DNA of 64,000 bases from Panagrolaimus kolymaensis (lineage: Eukaryota > Nematoda > Chromadorea > Rhabditida > Panagrolaimidae): contig JAJQJQ010000056.1 in assembly GCA_028622995.1 (NCBI GenBank), positions 434,001-498,000 of the forward strand, read 5' to 3'. Shown in pieces: positions 57,805 through 64,000 of the stretch. Made by a program: the position numbers and the translations under genes. The notes below the pieces were generated by a model. The model saw nothing but the letters and a program-made list of their open reading frames with translations, was not told the DNA's origin and did no database searches. How positions within the stretch are numbered: the first letter of the stretch is position 1; every line of letters starts with the position of its first letter.

Positions 57805-58305
57805 TGAAAATGGTTTATTTTAAAATTACTTTTATTGTTTTAATTTTGTCCAGTTGTTTTAATGCGTTTGTTATTCCACCAACAGATAATAGTAAGTTAT
57901 TCTGTAATTTTGAGGGAGACTAAAGATTTATTTTCTTCTATTTAAAGTTCAAACAAATCAAGCTGATGCTATGCCTTGTTATGTTTGTGAAAAGGCTGTA
58001 CAAATGACAAGAGAAAATATGGGTGCAAATTATGTAAGTATTTATTCACTTTTTTGGATGTTCGATAAAATTAATTTTATAATATTTTCTAGAGCGACAT
58101 AAAATCCGCGATGATTAGTTATTGTCGAAGCGTTTACAGCCAATATCAAAATAATTGTATTTATATTGTAAATAGTTATTTATTGGATATTTACACCAAA
58201 TCTCATGTTACTCCATATTCAGCTGAAGCAATTTGCGTGAGTGAAAGATTATGCCCTAATAAAATTCATCATCACGCTGGAATATTTTTGTCTCAAAAAA
58301 AATAA
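57804..58305 (+). CDS. Secreted saposin-like (SapB) protein
   Basis: Three exons (57804-57891, 57948-58033, 58093-58305) give 128 residues. The N terminus [20 protein letters not shown] is a signal peptide. One saposin-B domain follows with six cysteines in the classic pattern: PCYVCEKAV, then YCRSV and NNC, then AICVSERLCP. Such nematode SPP proteins bind or permeabilise membranes, often in intestine and against bacteria. A His-rich tail (KIHHHAGIF) ends the chain. The ATG overlaps the lyase stop codon (TAATG), so the two genes are as tightly packed as possible. A second in-frame Met at 57810 could be used instead. Confidence 0.82.
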
Positions 58306-60242
58306 TAATTAACTACTCTAAATTTTTTTTGACGGCAAATAGCAAATAAACCTTTTAATAAAAAAACAAACATTTTTTATTTCTGCGTTTCATCGTTAAC
58401 AAAAAGAGAAATAAAAGTTATGTATGTAATTAACCTATCTCTTCATTTTTTCCTTTGAAAAAAAATTATCCCAAGATTCAAAAAAGAATATTATAAAATT
58501 TTTATATCGTGTAATTTGTTTTTTGAGTTTTTACAATAAGACGTAATGCCGCCACCTTAAAGAGCATTGCCGTCCTACTCGTTTATCACGCAGCAGTAGT
58601 TTTTTTTTCTTTTCCCTTATTCAAGTCATTAGGAAAAATTCTGCGCAAAAATAAAAAAAAATATTATCGTTTGCGCAAATCTCAAATGAAAGAAAAAATT
58701 AATCAAATTCGTATGTTTGTATGAGAGACGTTTTTTAAACAGTAATAAAAAAAAGAAAAGAAGCAAAAAAAGAGGCAAAAACAATCAATCACAATTGAAA
58801 ACGTTCCAAAAGTTTTCTTTTTATCGTTGCACAGCAATGTATTGTTGCGAGGAAAGCAGCTGCCTCGAAAATTGGTGACGGCTAAAATATTGCATTGGTC
58901 TTTAAAATGAAAATAAAAAATGACCACCAAAAACGAAAATGGCAAAAACTTGTTACAAATTTTTAAAACAGCAAAATACATAAACGCAAAATTCAAAACA
59001 ATTTTAAACTTAAAAAACTTTTTTATTTATCGAAAGGATGAAGCAGCATAAATGACTAATGATTCATTGTCCAAAAAAGGTGCAAGAAAAAAAGAAGAGG
59101 AAATCAGGCCTCTTCCACGGGCCGGGTTTTGCCGGCCTGGCCCGGCCCGGCCCGTCTTGATTTCGGCCCGGCCCGGCCTGCGGCCCTTTTGGTTTAGGCC
59201 CGGCCCGGGCCGGGCCGCGGGCCGGCCCGTCAATTTTTTTTTTTGCCTTGGTATTCCCTTTGATTTTTTTTCTTTTTTTAGAGAATGGTCGGCCTCGGCC
59301 CGGCCTGGCCCGTCCAAAAGTTGGCCCGGGCTGGACGGGCCGAAGGAAGAGGCCTGGTGGAAATGCTTGTCATCGATTGCTTTACATGATGGTCGCTTGC
59401 TTGCTTACTTGTTTGGTTGGCGCAAAACCGATCGCATTTTTTTCCACCTGGTTTTCTTTTTGCGCTCGTCCTGGCAACCAACAACACGAGAAAGAAAGGT
59501 CGCTGCTTTCGTTATTTGTTTTCACATACTGCCCAACTAACCTCCATTTTATGTATATTTATCGATCTTTATTATACATATAAATTCTATCAGAGTTTGA
59601 AAACTTTATCTTTCAAGATAATTTTTTAAACACTTAAAAAGATTCATTATTGAGTTAATTTCCCAATGATCCTCCGAAACATGTAAAAATGATTTAAAAA
59701 AAAATAAGAAACACAAATTTCCTTCTCGTTTTATGCTTCCTTTAATTTGATAATTACAATTGTTTTTATTTCCCTTTTTGCAGCGGTTTTGAGAAGGGTA
59801 AACATGTTCATCCGCCATTTAAGTATGCATCCAATTTTCAAACAAAAAAATCACAGTTAGCACTCTATTACCTCATCCTCAAAATGTGTTCGACGACATT
59901 AAAACTTTTTTAAACCTCCTTAAATTTGGTAGCGTTAACAGATAAAAAAAGAAGATAAAAACGCTTTATTTAATTTGTTAAGTATTTGGTCATACTAATT
60001 AGTAAGAGCTTATTAAATGAAATAACTTAATTAGAAATATTACATACACTAACTAACTATATGATAAATTTCTTAAAAGTTTGCATTATTTGTTATTGAA
60101 TGAAAAGTTTATTGTTCAGAAAGTTAATAAAATAAATTCCAGAACAAAGTTTGCAAATGTGAAAAAAATTAAGAAAATCAAATCAATAAAAAGCATAAAA
60201 TTTTTCAAATATAAATCAACTTTATTTGAACATTTTATTCTT
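58306..60242. other. Non-coding region containing left part of duplication copy 2
   Basis: 58306-58780 is A+T-rich intergenic sequence. From 58781 on, the sequence follows the left half of duplication copy 1 with many small differences. The GC-rich MITE at 59105-59356 interrupts it. Open frames across the MITE (for example 59052-59540) are GC-rich read-through with Arg/Pro/Gly repeats and are not genes. Confidence 0.6.
59105..59356. mobile_element. GC-rich hAT-like MITE
   Basis: A 252-bp insert with perfect 12-bp terminal inverted repeats (CAGGCCTCTTCC / GGAAGAGGCCTG). It is made largely of GGCCCGGCCCG units in both orientations, in striking contrast to the A+T-rich genome. Flanks are GAGGAAAT (59097-59104) and GTGGAAAT (59357-59364), an 8-bp target duplication with one change. 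The paralogous copy 1 carries the uninterrupted site GAGGAAATGCATCG. It has no coding capacity, so it must be mobilised in trans. Confidence 0.88.
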
Positions 60243-60423
60243 CTCGAGTAATCAATCCAAATTTTTTTTATATGTCATCGAAATTGCATCAGTCTTTTCA
60301 AGAATATGATAATATTTATCCTTAGTTTTATCAATTACAAACAATCTTGTATTTGCTGAATCCCCAGAAAGACGATTAAGTTCGTTTTTAACAAATTCAA
60401 AATAATCAGATGTTTTTAAATCC
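60243..60423 (-). pseudogene. Stranded last exon of F-box copy 2
   Basis: Equivalent to the third exon of the F-box gene in copy 1 (TSDYFEFVKNELNRLSGDS, later YYHILEKTDAI) and still open. It is probably not joined in the mature mRNA, because the donor that should feed it has changed from GTAAGA to GCAAAA. Confidence 0.6.
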
Positions 60424-60515
60424 ATACAGATTCTAAAACATTTATTTCAAAAAATTTAAATACTCAGAGATTATCAGTATATAAGAATTAACACTTTGCT
60501 GGTTTTTCTTTACCA

Positions 60516-61111
60516 TTAAATCTTGTTTTGCTGCATGAAAACGCAAATGTCCCTATGTATGACGATTTATATATAATGGTAAAAATAGTTTAAAACTTTT
60601 TTGTTTTTTTAATAAAAGATTGAGAGACTTACGAAACTTTTTCAATTGGAAGTAAAAGATTGATAAAATTTTTAAATTTTTGTTCTAAATTGTCAGGGTT
60701 TTCAGGGATGTCAATAAAACAATGTAATTCCTTAAGATTTGGTCCAATTAAATATTGAAATGCTTCAAGTTGAATTTTCTCGGTGGCAATGCGGAGCTTT
60801 GAATAGCTTTTAATTATTCCTTTTACATCCATTTCAGTAATAGTTTTTTCATAAACAAAAATATAAAACTTATCAAATATTTCAATCGATTTATCGAAGC
60901 TTGCAAAGTTCGCAAAATTTGGATAACGATTTTTTTCATTATCTTTCATTGTACCACGGATTTTAGCTTGTTTGGTAACCTTACGCTTCCGTGTCAAATA
61001 CTTTGTTTGTTTGATATGTTTTAAATTAAACAAAATTTGGGAGTCACAAATTTCAGCGAATCTATTTTGAATGACATAAGGTAAATCCAAAAATGGAAAA
61101 TGAGTGATCAT
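60516..61111 (-). CDS. F-box protein, duplication copy 2 (truncated)
   Basis: Exon 1 (61111-60633) matches copy 1 almost exactly, with four amino-acid differences all near its 3' end (D/E, C/F, Y/D, L/P). Exon 2 starts at 60552. In copy 1 it ends after 21 bases at a GTAAGA donor; here the site reads GCAAAA, so without a GC donor the frame runs on through QQNKI to a stop at 60516. The predicted product is 171 residues and keeps the F-box (FPFLDLPYVIQNRFAEI) but loses the C-terminal 60 residues or so. It may be a functional short form or an early pseudogene. Confidence 0.6.
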
Positions 61112-63003
61112 AACTTCGTTCTGAAACAAAATAATAAAAATATGTACAAAATTAGCCGATAAAAAATGCTTCAATGAGAATGGAATGATTGACCAAAGCT
61201 GAAAATTTGAGAAAAAAAAAAGTTGGAATAAACAACCCTTAAAGAATAATATCCTTTAAACAAACAAGATTGTTTGTTTATAAATATTTAATCTAGGTTA
61301 TCTAGGTTATTGAAAAAGAAAATCATAAATAACAACTCAAGCGTTTGTCTTTCATTTGTAATAAAAAAAAAAGGTCAAAACCTTTATTATTAAAAGCAAT
61401 TGTGTGGTAAAAAACGGGTAACAAAAAACATAATATGAAAGCGTTGCTCGTTAAGAGAAAGCTATATATCAGCAATAAGAGCTTTGCGTAAAATTAACCG
61501 TAAATAAATTTTAGTCCAGCCCAACAAATAATACATATAATAAAAACAAATTTTCTTTAAACGATAACTTGAAAACAAAAGTCTATAAAAGTAATCCCTT
61601 CAAAATCTTTATACCAGATTTTATAAAAATTTAGACATAATTAAGAAAAGGGTAAAAAAAAGTTTATTTTTGTAAAAAATCAGAAAAAAAAATAGTCATG
61701 GCAAACAATCAACATACCTTTATCTCGTTCTTTTCTCAGTGGATGTATTTTGTTAATAACATTCGACAAATAACTAAAACAATAATTGATGGCAATGATT
61801 TTTATCTAATGCGGCACAAAATTACTCGACGACGCCCTCACTTAAGCCACCCCGCTTCTTATATGATCTCGATCTATCGCGATTTGAACACCATAAACGT
61901 GTGTGTCAATTATAACGTGAAAAATATCATCGCCGCTCGGGGTTAAAAAATAAATAGACATCAACAAAGAATAAAAATGAAAACAAGAAGCGCCTTTATT
62001 TGTCAAAGCTTTTTATATATAAGAATGACCCTTGTCCATTTGAAAATAAAAAAATACTACTTTCTCCGAATTGAAATATATACAAATATACAAAAAGGGT
62101 CCTTTAGAAAACGATGTTTAGCTTTTTTTATTTTCGGGAACATTGAAGTCCGCATCCTTAAATAAATAATATCAGTGCTCGTTTTTTTAAAACACGAAGA
62201 TGCGTGAGTTTATTGCAAATCGGGAAATGGGAAGGTAGTTATTGTTAGTTGTTGCTGAAGAGGAGGAGACTTAGTTTTTTTTAGAATAAAGATTCATCTG
62301 AGAATGAATTGTTGGTAATGAAAATTATAAATATTGATACTTTAAAAAAATGATTGAACAAAAGTTGAACTTTCATTTGTTCTTTTTACGTCGATAAGCC
62401 ATTTTTAGTTTATAGGTTTTTTCTGATAAATTTGGATACAATAGAAACTGATCATTAAGATATTAAAATCATGCTGAACTTTCTTCTTCTTCCTTTCTCG
62501 TGGCTTTAATGTCTATTGTTGTTCCACTATTTTTACGTATGTAGACTAAAAAAAGGTGCGAACATTAGTTTTGCGTTGCTTCCTGTGTTGGGGAAACAAA
62601 CATTTGCAAATTGCAATGCTTTTTTCTAACCGGTTTAGTTAGTAGCATTGACCCCCATCATTCTAAATTAGTTCAAAAAAATGTTTAAAACAAAAGCTCA
62701 AATCAAACAAAAGAAAAACCAAACTTATTGCTATTGTTATAAAAAAAAAGTCTTGTGGTTCATTCTCAAAAGCATTGTCTTCTTTAATAAACTCGTGTAA
62801 TTGTTATTTTTTTTTACTTTATTTTTTTTATGAACGCGAGAAGAGAAAAAGTTTCGATTACAAGAAAATTTAATTGTTACTATATTTTTTCAGGAATGCC
62901 CTATACTTTGCGATTTTTTATTTAAATTTTCTATTAAAGAATTACTTAATTTTGGATAGATTTTACCGCTAGCTTTTATTAATTTTACTGTAAAATCGAA
63001 AAA
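61112..63003. other. Intergenic region after duplication copy 2
   Basis: To 61813 this is duplicated F-box 5' flank. Beyond the breakpoint a short frame (61698-61946) runs from duplicated into unique, less A+T-rich sequence (CATCGCCGCTCGGGG near 61929). It could be a remnant of another gene but has no recognisable domain. The rest, to 63003, is A+T-rich without a called gene and should include the promoter of the next gene. Confidence 0.45.
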
Positions 63004-63876
63004 ATGCTAATAAATATTCAACGTAAGTTTTGATTATTTTTTATAACCAAAACTAAAGTAATTATTTTTTTAGTTTTTCCTTTTTATATTTCTTTCATTT
63101 TTTCCATTTTTTTGGCCAATTTTATTGATCAATGCTCAGCAAAGGTCATCAATTTTGAATATTATCCAAGATTTAATAATGAAAGGTAAATAAATAATTT
63201 TTCTTTTCCCTTAAATTTACCCTCAGAGATTAACCCTTTACTTTTTTAGACCCAAAAGAGCTGATACTACATTGGAAGATTTTTTAACAAAGAAAATGCA
63301 TCAGCAACCACAACAACAAATTGGAACAACACAGCCCAGTGCATTGAGTGCGGATGAACTCAATTCAAAAGAAGTGCATTATTTGTACCGAGTGCAAAAA
63401 AGCCAAAGATCATCATCATCAGGTGCTGTGGATGCAGCAGGTCATCATGATAGTAGTAACCAAGAAATAAAACGGCGCGTACAAAGACGCTCAATATCGA
63501 ATGCAGTGATTGAGACAGGTTTGCAATAATAATAATAAAACATAAAAATATGAATATACTCGGTTATCTATCATCATCGAGAGAGAAAAAAATCGAAAAG
63601 TTGATAGATAACATTTTTATCTGTTTTTACGTTTCTAAAACAAACAAAAAAGATATCGGAAAAATAAATGGCAAAAATAATAATAATCACGAGATTAATT
63701 GATTGAATATATATTTTTCAGCAAGATGTGAACACATTGAATTATTGGATTGTGAAGATTATGAAAACGATGAAATGACGTGTATGGTTACAGCCACCGG
63801 AATGCCATGTTGCATTTGCACTGGAAAACTAAAATCCTTGAAGCTTATGAGAAAAAAGAAATGGTCTATTTGGTAA
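63004..63876 (+). CDS. Secreted precursor with C-terminal six-cysteine domain
   Basis: Four exons (63004-63022, 63074-63185, 63250-63518, 63722-63876) give 184 residues. A long hydrophobic N terminus (about 7-30, ending DQCSA) acts as signal peptide. The middle is Gln/Ser-rich and disordered and carries basic cleavage sites (RPKRA, EIKRRVQRR). The last exon encodes RCEHIELLDCEDYENDEMTC and then TGMPCCICTG, six cysteines with a CC-x-C end, followed by a basic tail (LMRKKKWSIW). The layout of signal, spacer, dibasic sites and compact cysteine domain suggests a processed hormone-like or defence peptide. I do not recognise the family. All phases agree. Confidence 0.75.
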
Positions 63877-64000
63877 CTATGCATCTTCCAAAAATAAAAC
63901 TTGAATAAACAATATGTAAATTTTGTAAATCCTTTTTTGTCTTTTTTTAAACTTGTTTGATCTCTCTAATTTTGCCATTATGCTTTCATTTTTTTGTACC

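Larger units (their letters stand above)
58781..61813. repeat. Segmental duplication, copy 2
   Basis: Second direct copy of the 2.7-kb block at 49134-51854. It is longer mainly because of the 252-bp MITE plus its target copy. Left half is diverged and right half nearly identical by eye. After TCTAATGCG at 61813 the sequence departs from copy 1. Confidence 0.92.

Noticed and set aside
59052..59540. 162-codon frame rich in Arg, Pro and Gly
   Set aside because: It reads through the GC-rich MITE, whose repeats lack stops; it is not conserved in the MITE-free paralogous copy.
1..64000. tRNA, rRNA, spliced-leader RNA genes or CRISPR arrays
   Set aside because: I looked by eye for tRNA B-box motifs, spliced-leader-like sequence and regularly spaced repeats and found none. 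A covariance-model scan would be needed to exclude small RNAs; none is claimed.

Overview
The window looks like a piece of nematode nuclear genome. It is strongly A+T-rich, with long A and T runs. Genes have many small introns (about 40-60 nt is typical) ending in runs of T plus AG, and several start codons sit just downstream of a TTTCAG acceptor, as expected for spliced-leader trans-splicing. The content also says nematode: a cuticle collagen with an N-terminal membrane segment and a furin site, a saposin-like secreted protein, small neuropeptide-like precursors, and F-box-like genes in duplicated copies. The species is not identifiable from sequence reading alone.

Layout. 1-6.8 kb: no recognisable gene, one weak candidate exon. 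6.8-17 kb: a compact housekeeping block with TMEM218 (+), succinate dehydrogenase cytochrome b560 (-), exonuclease 1 (-), a SIRT6-type sirtuin (-), a Tra2-type splicing factor (+) and a Tudor-domain protein with three 39-residue repeats (+). 17.3-19.9 kb: an old foldback-like element. 21.2-23.2 kb: an IRSp53-like IMD+SH3 protein (+). 23.2-27.2 kb and 27.9-30.9 kb: gene-poor, separated by a small precursor with a C-terminal CX4C peptide. 30.9-34.4 kb: an 18-exon dipeptidyl-peptidase IV relative (+). 34.6-37.5 kb: an F-box-family-like gene and a frameshifted gene with a DZIP3-like HEPN domain (-). 38.25-43.7 kb: a Ty3/gypsy retrotransposon with identical LTRs and a target duplication, interrupted by a hAT-type MITE. 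44.8-45.9 kb: cuticle collagen (+). 46.2-49.0 kb: an amidated-peptide precursor and a tetraspanin with two alternative large-loop exons (-). 49.1-51.9 kb and 58.8-61.8 kb: two direct copies of a segmental duplication, each with an F-box gene. Between them lie an ADF/cofilin-like gene (+), metaxin (-), sphingosine-1-phosphate lyase (+) and a saposin-like gene (+). 63.0-63.9 kb: a secreted cysteine-rich protein (+).

Functions are mixed and I see no single pathway. Themes are mitochondria (SDHC, metaxin), DNA and chromatin maintenance (EXO1, sirtuin), actin and membrane shape (IRSp53-like, ADF), secreted signalling, and mobile DNA in the intergenic space. The most notable items are the tetraspanin exon pair, the nested hAT insertion with an 8-bp target duplication inside the retrotransposon, a second GC-rich MITE whose empty site survives in the paralogous duplicate, and the HEPN relic. 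All exon boundaries were placed by eye from GT/AG sites and checked for reading-frame phase; none is backed by transcript data.
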